Below, one piece after another: positions 7,796-15,327 of a stretch of DNA of 27,170 nt (positions are counted from its first letter, which is position 1; every line of letters starts with the position of its first letter). The stretch spans positions 1 through 27,170 of the forward strand of contig DATJXG010000363.1 in the NCBI GenBank assembly GCA_035500455.1, given 5' to 3'. The notes under the pieces were generated by a model. It did no database searches and was not told the DNA's origin. It saw nothing but the letters and a program-made list of their open reading frames with translations. This DNA comes from DATJXG01 sp035500455. GTDB taxonomy: Bacteria; Acidobacteriota; Terriglobia; Terriglobales; Acidobacteriaceae. Position numbers and translations under genes: made by a program.

Positions 7796-10051
7796 ATGAA
7801 AAAAGTCGTCCATGCCGCGTGCCCGCACGACTGCCCCGATGCCTGCGGCGTGCTGATTACGGTCGAAGAAGGGAAGGCGACGAAGGTTCAGGGCGATGCG
7901 GCGCATCCCGTGACGCGTGGTTTTTTGTGCGCTAAGGTGGCCAAGTATCTGGACCGCGTTTACTCGGCCGACCGCGTGCTTTACCCCCTGCGGCGGGTTG
8001 GCCCGAAAGGGCCTGCGGAGCTTCGCTCCGACGGGACGGGGCGAAGCCCCATCCCGGCACAGGCAGGGCAGACCGCCACTTTCGAGCGCATTTCGTGGGA
8101 TGCGGCTCTCGATGAAATTTCGGCACGGTTCAAGAATGTCATCGCGGAGTTCGGCGGCGAGGCGATTCTGCCTTACTCCTACGGCGGGACGCTGGGGGTT
8201 CTCAACAACGCCTCCATGGACCGGCGGTTTTTTCACCGCATCGGCGCCTCGCAACTCGCCCGCAATATCTGCTCCGAGGCCGGCGAGGCCGGCCTGAAGT
8301 CTGTCATCGGCGCCAAACTGGGGACCGAGCCCGAGCAGTTCCGGCATTCGCGCTATATCATCTGCTGGGCCGCGAATATCCACGGTGCCAATGTGCACTT
8401 GTGGCCGTTTATTGAGGAGGCGCGGCGGCAGGGCGCCAAGCTGGTGGTGATCGATCCTTACCGCACCCGCACCGCGGCCTGCGCGGATTGGTTTCTGCCC
8501 ATCCATCCCGGGACTGACGTGGCGCTGGCGCTGGGGATGATGCACGTCATCATCAACGAAGGGCTGTACGATTCCGATTACGTCGCCCGCTTCACTATCG
8601 GCTTCGAGCAACTCCGCGAAAGGGTGCAGGAGTATCCTCCCGCGCATGTGGCCTCGTGGACAGGAATTTCCTCCGACGACATCACCAAGCTTGCCCGCGA
8701 GTACGCCACTACCCACCCGGCGGTGATCCGCGTGAACTACGGGGTGCAGCGCTCGGAAAACGGCGGCACCGCGGCGCGCGCCATCACCATGCTGCCCTGC
8801 ATCATCGGCTCTTGGAAAGAAGTTGGCGGAGGCTTACAGCTTTCCACCAGCGACGCCTATGGCCTGAACCGCGACCGCCTCAAACGCCCCGACCTGATGG
8901 AAAGTTCTCTGGGCCGGCCCGCGCGCACCATCAACATGGTGGAGTTGGGCGGCGCGCTCAACAGGCTGAGTGATCCTCCGGTCAAGTCGCTGTTCGTTTA
9001 CAACTCGAATCCCGCAGCCGTGGCCCCGAATCACAACGACGTAATCCGCGGGCTGCTGCGTCCCGATCTGTTCACCGTAGTGCATGAGCAGTTTCTTACC
9101 GACACCACCGACTACGCCGACATCGTTCTGCCCGCCACCACTTTCTTTGAGAACAAAGATCTGGTGTACGGCTACGGCCACTACTACCTGCAGATGTCGC
9201 ACCAGGCGATTGAACCGCTGGGAGAATGCCGCTCGAACGTTGAGACCTTTCGCGCCTTGGCGCAGCGCATGGGGTTGACTGACGACTGCTTCCAGGACTC
9301 CGTGGATGAAATGATCGATGCCGCGCTGGATTCGAGGAATCCTCACCTGGGAGGCATTGACCGCGCGCGCCTGGAGCGGGAGGGTCACGTTCGGCTGAAC
9401 TTCAGTCGTCAGTCGTCGGTCGTCAGTCGTCAGCAGACATCTTCAGACGCCGGTGACGGTCTTCAGTTCTCCGCGGCTGGCGAGAAAGCGCCCTTCGGTG
9501 AAGACCAGTTGCCAGATGGCAGTTCTCAGTTCTCAGCTTTCTTGCCTTTTGCAGATGGGAACTTTCCCACGCCCAGCGGCAAAGCTGAACTTTACAATCA
9601 GGAACTGGCGGCGCAGGGACTCGATCCGGTGTTAGAATTTATTCCACCGGGCGAGTCACGGCACAGCGAGCAAGCCAAAGTGTTTCCCCTGGAGTTGCTG
9701 GCACGCAAGGCCGACAATTTTCTCAACACCACGTTCTCCAATCTGCCGGTCACACAGGAGATGGAAGAAACCGGCTTGCTGGAGATGAGCGCTGCCGACG
9801 CGAACGCCCGCGGCATCGCCACCGGAGATGCAGTCCGCGTTTTCAACCGCCGCGGCGAAATTGTTCTCACCGTCCGCGTCGATGGCGCGGTGCAGCCGGG
9901 AGTGGTTTCGGCCCGGCTCAATTGGGCGAAGCTTCATCCCCAAATGCGAAATATAAATGTCCTTACTTCGGAAAAACTTACCGACCTAGGCAACTCGGCT
10001 ACGTTTTATTCCGTCTTGGTTGAGGTAGAGCTTTCTCAACCGGCTTCCTGA
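7796..10051 (+). CDS. molybdopterin-dependent oxidoreductase with N-terminal [4Fe-4S] site
   Basis: A 751-residue member of the MopB / DMSO-reductase superfamily. The N-terminus carries the iron-sulfur cluster ligands C9, C13, C17 (CPHDCPDAC) and C45 (GFLCAK). The molybdopterin-binding core follows (ERISWDAALDEISARF, YSYGGTLG, VIDPYRTRTA, VYNSNPAAVAPN), with the C-terminal dinucleotide-binding domain (LEMSAADANARGIATGDAVRVFNRRGE). There is no Tat signal, so it is probably cytoplasmic, and no electron-transfer subunit or cofactor gene sits beside it. The substrate is not assignable. Two segments do not look like family sequence: residues about 67-95 and about 537-580 are encoded by hairpin and heptamer repeat DNA inserted in frame. 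Neither breaks the frame. Confidence 0.9.
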   Translation: MKKVVHAACPHDCPDACGVLITVEEGKATKVQGDAAHPVTRGFLCAKVAKYLDRVYSADRVLYPLRRVGPKGPAELRSDGTGRSPIPAQAGQTATFERISWDAALDEISARFKNVIAEFGGEAILPYSYGGTLGVLNNASMDRRFFHRIGASQLARNICSEAGEAGLKSVIGAKLGTEPEQFRHSRYIICWAANIHGANVHLWPFIEEARRQGAKLVVIDPYRTRTAACADWFLPIHPGTDVALALGMMHVIINEGLYDSDYVARFTIGFEQLRERVQEYPPAHVASWTGISSDDITKLAREYATTHPAVIRVNYGVQRSENGGTAARAITMLPCIIGSWKEVGGGLQLSTSDAYGLNRDRLKRPDLMESSLGRPARTINMVELGGALNRLSDPPVKSLFVYNSNPAAVAPNHNDVIRGLLRPDLFTVVHEQFLTDTTDYADIVLPATTFFENKDLVYGYGHYYLQMSHQAIEPLGECRSNVETFRALAQRMGLTDDCFQDSVDEMIDAALDSRNPHLGGIDRARLEREGHVRLNFSRQSSVVSRQQTSSDAGDGLQFSAAGEKAPFGEDQLPDGSSQFSAFLPFADGNFPTPSGKAELYNQELAAQGLDPVLEFIPPGESRHSEQAKVFPLELLARKADNFLNTTFSNLPVTQEMEETGLLEMSAADANARGIATGDAVRVFNRRGEIVLTVRVDGAVQPGVVSARLNWAKLHPQMRNINVLTSEKLTDLGNSATFYSVLVEVELSQPAS
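8000..8056 (+). repeat. three-hairpin repeat block inside the coding region
   Basis: Three hairpins in a row: GGCCC-GAAA-GGGCC (8000-8013), CGGAGC-TTC-GCTCCG (8016-8030), and CGGGA-C-GGGGC-GAA-GCCCC-A-TCCCG (8032-8056, ten pairs with one mismatch). The block encodes a Pro/Gly/Arg-rich stretch between YPLRR and FERISWD, which would be expected to lie only a few residues apart in this family. It looks like an in-frame insertion of a structured repeat. Confidence 0.6.
9403..9536 (+). repeat. heptamer tandem repeats inside the coding region
   Basis: CAGTCGT is repeated four times at 9403-9430 (the third copy is CGGTCGT), followed by CAG. A second tract, CAGTTCT twice plus CAG, is at 9520-9536. 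The period of 7 is not a multiple of 3, so each copy reads differently; the encoded stretch (FSRQSSVVSRQQTSS) is low-complexity. The expected family sequence resumes at FADGNFPTPSGKAELY. Confidence 0.75.
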
Positions 10052-10074
10052 CGCGCGAAGTGGGAAGCGCGGTT

Positions 10075-10112
10075 TTGGACGGTTCCCGCGGCTCTACCGT
10101 ATAATTACGGTT
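10075..10112 (+). promoter_or_regulatory. sigma-70 type promoter for bamA with overlapping palindrome
   Basis: A consensus TATAAT lies at 10100-10105 with TTGGAC at 10075-10080 (19-base spacer, slightly long). The -10 box lies inside the palindrome ACCGTA-TAAT-TACGGT (10097-10112), which could be an operator or chance. The predicted start is near 10112, about 60 bases before the gene. Confidence 0.5.
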
Positions 10113-10170
10113 TTCAATTTCCAGAACCTGAGGTCGTGCGATTCTTCGTTCTCATCAGGACAGGCCTGCG

Positions 10171-13059
10171 GTGCTCCACGGCAGGCGCGGCGGGGAGTTC
10201 TCTGCGCATATTGCCTCAGAAGGGCTATCTCCCTCATTCCCAAAACCTTGCAGGCGCCGCGCTGCCTGGGTAGGCCTTGTTTTCAGCCTGCTGCTGCTCG
10301 CCGCCTATAGCTGGGCCCAGCAGGAGTTGATTGCCGGTATTGACGTTCGCGGTAATCGCCGCATTCCTCAGGACACCATCAAAGCCCGCATCTTCACCCG
10401 CCCCGGCGATGTTTACGACCAGGCGGCCCTGGAGCGCGACTTCAACTCGCTGTGGAACACCGGATATTTTCAGGACATCACCTTTGAGCGCGAGCAGACC
10501 CCCAAAGGCTGGATCATCCATATCATCGTCCAGGAACGGCCGACGATCCGCGACATCAACTACGTCGGCCTGAGTTCCATTTCCACCAGCGATGTGCTCG
10601 ACCGCTTCAAGGAAGCCAAAGTCAGCCTGTCCCCCGAGAGCCAGTACGATCCTACCAAGGTGAAGAAAGCCGAGGTCGTGATCAAGGAACTACTGGCCGA
10701 GCACGGGCGGCAGTTCGCCACCGTGCGTTCGGAAATCCGCAAGATTCCTCCGGCTGCGGTGGGCTTGACATTCGTGATCAAGGAAGGGCCCAAGGTCAAG
10801 GTAGGCAAGATCCGCTTTACCGGGAACAAGCACGTTAAGAGCCGCAACTTGCGCTCGGCCATGAAAAACCTGCGGCCGATCGGCGTCCCGCATTCCATCT
10901 TCCTGGAAAACATTTTCGCCAAGACTTACGACGCGGCCAAGCTGGACGAGGACACTGAGCGTGTCCGCGAAGAGTATCAAAACCGCGGCTACTTCAAAGT
11001 GATCGTCAGCGATCCCAAAACGCAAATGCGCGACACGGGAAACGCCGGCTTCCACGTTCCGCTGATCGGCCACAAAGCCGGCAAAGCGGTTGACATCACC
11101 ATTCCCATCGAGGAAGGCGAGGAATACAAGCTCGCCGGCATCACCTTCAAGAACAACAAGGCGATCAGGAATGTGGCCGCGCTGCGCGCGCAGTTCCCCA
11201 TCAAAGACGGCGAGGTGTTCAGCCGGCAAAAAATCGCCAAGGGCCTGGAGAACCTGCGCAAGGCATACGGCAGCCAGGGATACATCAACTTCAGCCCTGT
11301 GCCCGATACCACCACCGACGATGACAAGAAAACCGTGTCTCTGACCATCGATGTGGACGAGGGTAAGCAGTTCTTCGTACGGCGGATCGAGTTCCAGGGA
11401 AACACCACCACCCGCGACAAAGTCATCCGCCGCGAAATCGTGCTCGAAGAAGGCCAGGTCTATAACCAGAACCTCTGGGAACTCAGCATCCTGCGCCTCA
11501 ACCAGCTCGGCTATTTCGAGCAGATCAAGCCCGACGATCCCAACGTCACCGAGCGCCATCTCAACGAGCAGGACGGCACGGTGGATCTCACTCTGAAGCT
11601 GAAAGAGAAGGGGAAAAACAGCATCGGCCTGACCGGCGGCGTAAGTGGTCTGGAAGGCACCTTCATCGGCATGAATTACAGCACCAACAATTTTCTGGGC
11701 CTGGGCGAGACCCTGACGGTTCAGGCTCAGATCGGCAACATCCAGCGTGCCCTGACCTTCGGCTTTACGGAGCCATATTTCCTGGACCGCCCCCTCACCC
11801 TGGGATTCACCGTTTACGGCCGCAAGTTCAATTACAACGAAGCCCGCCAGGAGGCCATTCTCACCGGCCAGCAGCTCAACATTCCGCAGGCGGAACTGGA
11901 GAACCTGCAGAACTATACCCAGTCGAGCAAGGGATTCAACTTATCGTTAAGCCATCCTCTGCACCGTGGCTTCAAGCGCGTGGGAGTCACCTATTCGTTC
12001 GATATTTCCTCTCTGGTGGCGCTGAGCGCGGCTTCCCAGAACCTGTTCAATTATCTGCAGTTCCAGGGACTCTCCGGTCCCAACTCGCTGAACGGAATCA
12101 CCACCAGCAAGGTGCTTTTCAGTTTGTCCTACAACCACCTGGATGCCAGTCTCTATGCCAAGAGCGGCTCGCAATACCTGCTGGGGGCCGAACTGGCGGG
12201 ACTGGGCGGCACGGTAAAGTCGGTGCGCCCCATCGTGGAGTTCAAACATTTCATTCCGATGCAGAAACACCGCAACACCATCGGGCTGAACTTCCAGGGA
12301 TCGTATCTCACGGGCTATGACGGCCTGGTGGCGCCTCCGTTCGAGCGCTTCTACATGGGCGGCGACAATGACCTGCGCGGTTTCGACATCCGCTCGATTT
12401 CGCCGGTGGCTTATTTGCCCAGCCTGGGATCGGTGACGCTCACCAACCCCGACGGATCAACGGTCCCCAAGAATCCCAACAACCCGCAGCAGGGGGCCTA
12501 CACCATTCCGATTCCGGTCGAGCAGACCGTTTTTCCTGGCGGCGACCTCAGCCTGTCAGGAAATGCCGAGTACAGAATCACTATTGCAGGGCCAGTGGTG
12601 CTGGCGCCGTTCTTCGACCTCGGCGTGGACCCGGTTCTGCGCCGCTCGCAACTGCGAATCACCCCGCAGCAGTTGGACATTCTGCAGAATGCGAAATTTG
12701 GCTGCCCAACTCTGGACATTGCCTATAACTGCAACCCCATTCTCCCGAGTGAGGCCCCAAACTTCGGGCCTTACTTAACCCTGGCCGGCAACACCGATTG
12801 GACGCCGCGCGCCTCCACCGGTCTTGAACTTCAAATGATGCTGCCGGTGATCAATGCCCCCTTCCGCATCTACTGGGCTTACAATCCGCTACGGCTGGAC
12901 ACGCAAAGCGCTCCGCCTGTCAAAATCACGCGTGACATGTTCCCCGCCGGTGCCGCCGGAGATTACACCTACGTCTTGGCCACCACCAACTTTTCACCCA
13001 ACTTCCGCCTGCGCGAGCCGAGAAAAACCTTCCGCTTCACGGTTGCCACCACATTCTGA
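10171..13059 (+). CDS. bamA: outer-membrane protein assembly factor BamA
   Basis: A 962-residue BamA/Omp85 protein that inserts beta-barrel proteins into the outer membrane. A signal segment (VGLVFSLLLLAAYSWAQQ, about residues 35-52) precedes POTRA domains, recognisable by IDVRGNRRIPQDTI, INYVGLSSISTSDV, IRFTGNKHVKSRNL, ITFKNNKAIRN and IEFQGNTTTRDKVI, five in all. The 16-strand barrel follows, with FGFTEPYF and the FYMGGDNDLRGFDIRSISP loop-6 type VRGF-like motif. The chain ends in phenylalanine (RFTVATTF), the usual beta-signal. It is longer than E. coli BamA because of extended barrel loops. The GTG at 10171 is the only usable in-frame start and leaves an odd 30-residue N-region before the signal; AGGA lies upstream. 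The ompH-like gene follows, as in many genomes. Confidence 0.95.
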   Translation: MLHGRRGGEFSAHIASEGLSPSFPKPCRRRAAWVGLVFSLLLLAAYSWAQQELIAGIDVRGNRRIPQDTIKARIFTRPGDVYDQAALERDFNSLWNTGYFQDITFEREQTPKGWIIHIIVQERPTIRDINYVGLSSISTSDVLDRFKEAKVSLSPESQYDPTKVKKAEVVIKELLAEHGRQFATVRSEIRKIPPAAVGLTFVIKEGPKVKVGKIRFTGNKHVKSRNLRSAMKNLRPIGVPHSIFLENIFAKTYDAAKLDEDTERVREEYQNRGYFKVIVSDPKTQMRDTGNAGFHVPLIGHKAGKAVDITIPIEEGEEYKLAGITFKNNKAIRNVAALRAQFPIKDGEVFSRQKIAKGLENLRKAYGSQGYINFSPVPDTTTDDDKKTVSLTIDVDEGKQFFVRRIEFQGNTTTRDKVIRREIVLEEGQVYNQNLWELSILRLNQLGYFEQIKPDDPNVTERHLNEQDGTVDLTLKLKEKGKNSIGLTGGVSGLEGTFIGMNYSTNNFLGLGETLTVQAQIGNIQRALTFGFTEPYFLDRPLTLGFTVYGRKFNYNEARQEAILTGQQLNIPQAELENLQNYTQSSKGFNLSLSHPLHRGFKRVGVTYSFDISSLVALSAASQNLFNYLQFQGLSGPNSLNGITTSKVLFSLSYNHLDASLYAKSGSQYLLGAELAGLGGTVKSVRPIVEFKHFIPMQKHRNTIGLNFQGSYLTGYDGLVAPPFERFYMGGDNDLRGFDIRSISPVAYLPSLGSVTLTNPDGSTVPKNPNNPQQGAYTIPIPVEQTVFPGGDLSLSGNAEYRITIAGPVVLAPFFDLGVDPVLRRSQLRITPQQLDILQNAKFGCPTLDIAYNCNPILPSEAPNFGPYLTLAGNTDWTPRASTGLELQMMLPVINAPFRIYWAYNPLRLDTQSAPPVKITRDMFPAGAAGDYTYVLATTNFSPNFRLREPRKTFRFTVATTF

Positions 13060-13176
13060 AGTAGCGACTGTCTGACTCTGCGGTGTCGGGGGACGTTCTC
13101 CGCGTCCTCCGCGTTTCAAGATTTGAGCTTGTCGGGGACGAAGGGTAGAGGCCCTGAAGCAGGGTGTTCAGCCAGA

Positions 13177-13286
13177 ATTCCTTCGTGCCATTCCTTCGTG
13201 TACCTTTGTGTCCTTTGTGGTTGCTTTCAGCCCTCATCCGCACAAAGACAGAGGCGACCGCAAAACACACGAAGGCGCACAAATGA
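13177..13286. repeat. imperfect inverted repeat of TTCGTG / TTTGTGG type
   Basis: The left arm 13189-13224 (CATTCCTTCGTGTACC, then TTTGTGTCCTTTGTGG) matches the reverse complement of 13252-13286 (ATTCATTTGTGCGCC, then TTCGTGTGTTTTGCGG) over about 36 positions, with roughly a quarter mismatched. ATTCCTTCGTG also occurs as a direct repeat (13177-13187 and 13190-13200). It resembles the family at 6690-6852 in layout and word style but is not identical. Confidence 0.65.
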
Positions 13287-13320
13287 ATCAGGAGGAACGG
13301 CACCACTCGCTGCCCGCGGT

Positions 13321-13350
13321 TTGACGCCGGGGCGGTCCTGTTCCTATAAT
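13321..13350 (+). promoter_or_regulatory. sigma-70 type promoter for the ompH-like gene
   Basis: TTGACG (13321-13326), an 18-base spacer and TATAAT (13345-13350), the closest match to consensus in the window. The predicted start is near 13357, about 178 bases before the gene. The chaperone can therefore be expressed apart from bamA. Confidence 0.65.
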
Positions 13351-13534
13351 CATCGGCATCCGCGCCCTGCAGACGACCTTGCGGTTGTATGTTGCCTTCG
13401 AGAGCGGGCGCTGAGTAGTCCAGGCGCGAATTCCCCGGTTGAATGTTCTTGTTCCGTTTGGGAATGGCGCAGCAATATCCGTGAATGTCGTCCTAAGCTT
13501 CCGGAACAACTTGCAAGGAGTCCAACTGACCCCC

Positions 13535-14221
13535 ATGATAAGCACCCTCGCGCGTATTTCACTGGCTGCTGCGCTGCTGTTACCCGCCGCTGCACTGGCC
13601 CAAACCGATCCCGCTGCTCCGCTGCCCTCGGCGCCTTCTGCCTCCGCTGCTCCTCCCACCACCATGGGGCCGGGCGGAATGAAGGTCGGCACCATCAACC
13701 TGGAGCAGGCCATCTTTGCCACCAACGAGGGACAACGCGATTTTGACGCGCTGAGCAAGAAGCTGGAGCCCAAGCAGAGCGAACTCAAGGGCAAGAATGA
13801 CGAACTGGAAGGCCTGAAGAAGCAGCTCAACACGCAGGGCGACAAGCTCAATGAAGCGGCGCGGGCGACTCTGGTCAAGCAGATCGAGATCAAACAGAAA
13901 TCTCTCGACCGCGACGTGCAGGATGCGCGGGACGATGCCCAGGGGCAGCAAAACGAAATTGCGCAGCGCATTCTCCAGAAGCTGGGTCCGCTGCTTGTGA
14001 AGTACGCCGCCGATAATGGATACGGTGTAATTCTCGACACCTCGAACCCCTGGCCCAACGGCCCGGTGATCTGGGCAAATCCCAGTTCCGTGGATATCAC
14101 CAAGGCCATCGTGGATTCCTACAACACGCAGTCGGGCATCGCGCCGCCGCCCAAGCCGGCCGCGGCCACCAAACCGGCGACACCGTCTGCCAAGCCGGCG
14201 GGAACGACAACGCCAAAGTAG
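13535..14221 (+). CDS. OmpH/Skp-like periplasmic chaperone
   Basis: A 228-residue periplasmic protein that would hold unfolded outer-membrane proteins on their way to BamA. The signal peptide is MISTLARISLAAALLLPAAALAQ. A Pro/Ala/Ser linker follows, then the OmpH opening strand (MKVGTINLEQAIFATNEGQ), a long charged coiled coil (KKLEPKQSELKGKNDELEGL and onward, about residues 75-155), and the closing strand YGVILDTSNPWPNGPVIWA. The tail is Pro/Ala/Lys/Thr-rich, an addition to the basic Skp fold. AAGGAG at 13515-13520 is 14 bases from the ATG, which is long. A CTG at 13526 in the same frame sits at better spacing and might be the true start; the ATG is kept because the signal peptide begins there. 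A strong terminator follows. Confidence 0.88.
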   Translation: MISTLARISLAAALLLPAAALAQTDPAAPLPSAPSASAAPPTTMGPGGMKVGTINLEQAIFATNEGQRDFDALSKKLEPKQSELKGKNDELEGLKKQLNTQGDKLNEAARATLVKQIEIKQKSLDRDVQDARDDAQGQQNEIAQRILQKLGPLLVKYAADNGYGVILDTSNPWPNGPVIWANPSSVDITKAIVDSYNTQSGIAPPPKPAAATKPATPSAKPAGTTTPK

Positions 14222-14256
14222 ATCCGGACACCGTAACTTCACAGAAAGTTCCGATA

Positions 14257-14287
14257 GAGGCCGCGCAAAAGCGCGGCCTCTTATTCT
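14257..14287 (+). terminator. rho-independent terminator after the ompH-like gene
   Basis: A perfect 10-base stem GAGGCCGCGC / GCGCGGCCTC with an AAAA loop, followed by TTATTCT. It starts 35 bases after the stop codon, so it ends the chaperone transcript and separates it from the TonB-like gene. Confidence 0.85.
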
Positions 14288-14429
14288 TCCGGCATCGATG
14301 CTCATGCAGGGGAGCTTGCCCGTCTCTGCCTGCTGCCAGACGCTTGCCCTCCAGACCCAAACTCCACGCCGCCGGTGTCATTAGCAAACATCCCGTAGCA
14401 ACATGCGGGCTCCCCTCAGGAGGACAACT

Positions 14430-15155
14430 ATGTTTGCCGATTCGCTCTACGACACTCCCTGGGACAATCGTTCGCATCGCGGCTGGACAACTCTGATTTC
14501 CTTCGCGCTGCAAGCCCTGCTGGTGGCTTGCCTGCTGGCGATACCGCTGGTGTTTCCGCGCACAGTTCCACAATTGCTCCGACATGAAGAGATCACACTT
14601 CCCGCCGCGCGCCTGGAACCACCGCCGGCCTCCACCAGCGCCAGGCATTTTGTGAAGCCGCAGAGCAACATGCTGGGAACTGCGCTCGTCGCGCCTCAGA
14701 GCATTCCGGACAAGATCCAGGACGTCCACGAAGGCAGCCCGCCGGCGCAGGTGGATCTGAGTGGTGTAGTTGGCGCGACCGGTGTGCGAACGGGTGGAAA
14801 CTCACAAATTTCCCAGATCGTGGGCGACTTCTCCACCGCCGCCGTCCCGCCGCCGGCGCCGGTTGTGCATTCGATTCGCCTTTCCCGGATGTCGGAAGGA
14901 AGTCTCATTCACCAGGTGCAGCCCGAGTATCCGCCGATCGCGAAATCTGCCGGCATCCAGGGCATCGTGGTTCTGCAAGCCGTGATCGGCCGCGACGGCG
15001 GCATCGAACACCTGCAAGTGGTGAGCGGCCATCCGGTGTTGGTTCCCGCTGCCGTGAGAGCCGTCGAGCAATGGCGCTACCGGCCGTACATTCTGAACGG
15101 CGAGGCGGTTGAGGTACAAACCCAGATCACGGTCAAATTCATTTTGGGCAGGTGA
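14430..15155 (+). CDS. TonB-family energy transducer protein
   Basis: A 241-residue protein with one N-terminal membrane anchor (about residues 21-42, LISFALQALLVACLLAIPLVF), a proline-rich periplasmic stretch (about 55-155) and a C-terminal TonB domain (about 155-241: IHQVQPEYPPIAKSAGIQG, VLQAVIGRDG, AVEQWRYRPYILNGEAVEVQT, ITVKFIL). TonB passes inner-membrane energy to outer-membrane transporters. The start is well set by AGGAGG (14418-14423), 6 bases before the ATG. No exbB or exbD lies nearby, so it may borrow a motor encoded elsewhere or serve as a structural TonB-like protein, as the many TonB paralogues in such genomes suggest. Confidence 0.9.
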   Translation: MFADSLYDTPWDNRSHRGWTTLISFALQALLVACLLAIPLVFPRTVPQLLRHEEITLPAARLEPPPASTSARHFVKPQSNMLGTALVAPQSIPDKIQDVHEGSPPAQVDLSGVVGATGVRTGGNSQISQIVGDFSTAAVPPPAPVVHSIRLSRMSEGSLIHQVQPEYPPIAKSAGIQGIVVLQAVIGRDGGIEHLQVVSGHPVLVPAAVRAVEQWRYRPYILNGEAVEVQTQITVKFILGR

Positions 15156-15247
15156 CGATCACTTCGAAAACGTTCCGGTACCGCTACTGCGGAGCCGCGG
15201 TAACGCCGGCGTCACTACTTCTGAACTCTCTGTGCTGGGTGAGAAGC

Positions 15248-15278
15248 CAGTTCTCAGATGTCAGATCTCAGTTCCCAG
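15248..15278 (+). repeat. degenerate heptamer tandem repeat
   Basis: Four 7-base units CAGTTCT, CAGATGT, CAGATCT, CAGTTCC and a final CAG. They share the CAGNNNT-like pattern with the tracts inside the molybdopterin oxidoreductase gene. This tract lies between the TonB-like and permease genes, just before the permease promoter. Confidence 0.7.
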
Positions 15279-15289
15279 GCGGGACCCGG

Positions 15290-15317
15290 TTGCGTTTGGG
15301 GCCGCGGATGGTATCCT
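15290..15317 (+). promoter_or_regulatory. candidate promoter for the APC permease
   Basis: TTGCGT (15290-15295), a 16-base spacer and TATCCT (15312-15317). The predicted start, about 15324, is only a few bases before the GTG at 15328, so the transcript would be nearly leaderless. No Shine-Dalgarno is seen between. Confidence 0.4.
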
Positions 15318-15327
15318 TTCGCTCTCC

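Larger units (their letters stand above)
13060..13534. other. intergenic region between bamA and the ompH-like gene
   Basis: No credible gene. From left to right it holds TCCGCG-type units (GTTCTCCGCGTCCTCCGCG near 13095-13113), an imperfect inverted repeat (13189-13286), a sigma-70 promoter (13321-13350) and a long leader of about 180 bases before the chaperone gene. Open frames crossing it read through repeats in both directions and have no protein-like features. Confidence 0.7.

Noticed and set aside
6761..8716. 651-codon minus-strand open frame
   Set aside because: Runs across the inverted repeat, the crotonase gene, the REP pair and the oxidoreductase start; composition is that of an antisense shadow.
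9403..9536. CRISPR array
   Set aside because: Period is 7 bases with no spacers; no Cas genes in the window.
13123..13746. Plus-strand frame across the bamA-chaperone gap
   Set aside because: Crosses repeats and the promoter and overlaps the OmpH-like gene in another frame; no domain.
15109..15327. Upstream extension of the APC permease
   Set aside because: Would overlap the TonB-like gene and translate the heptamer repeat; the GTG at 15328 fits the family N-terminus.
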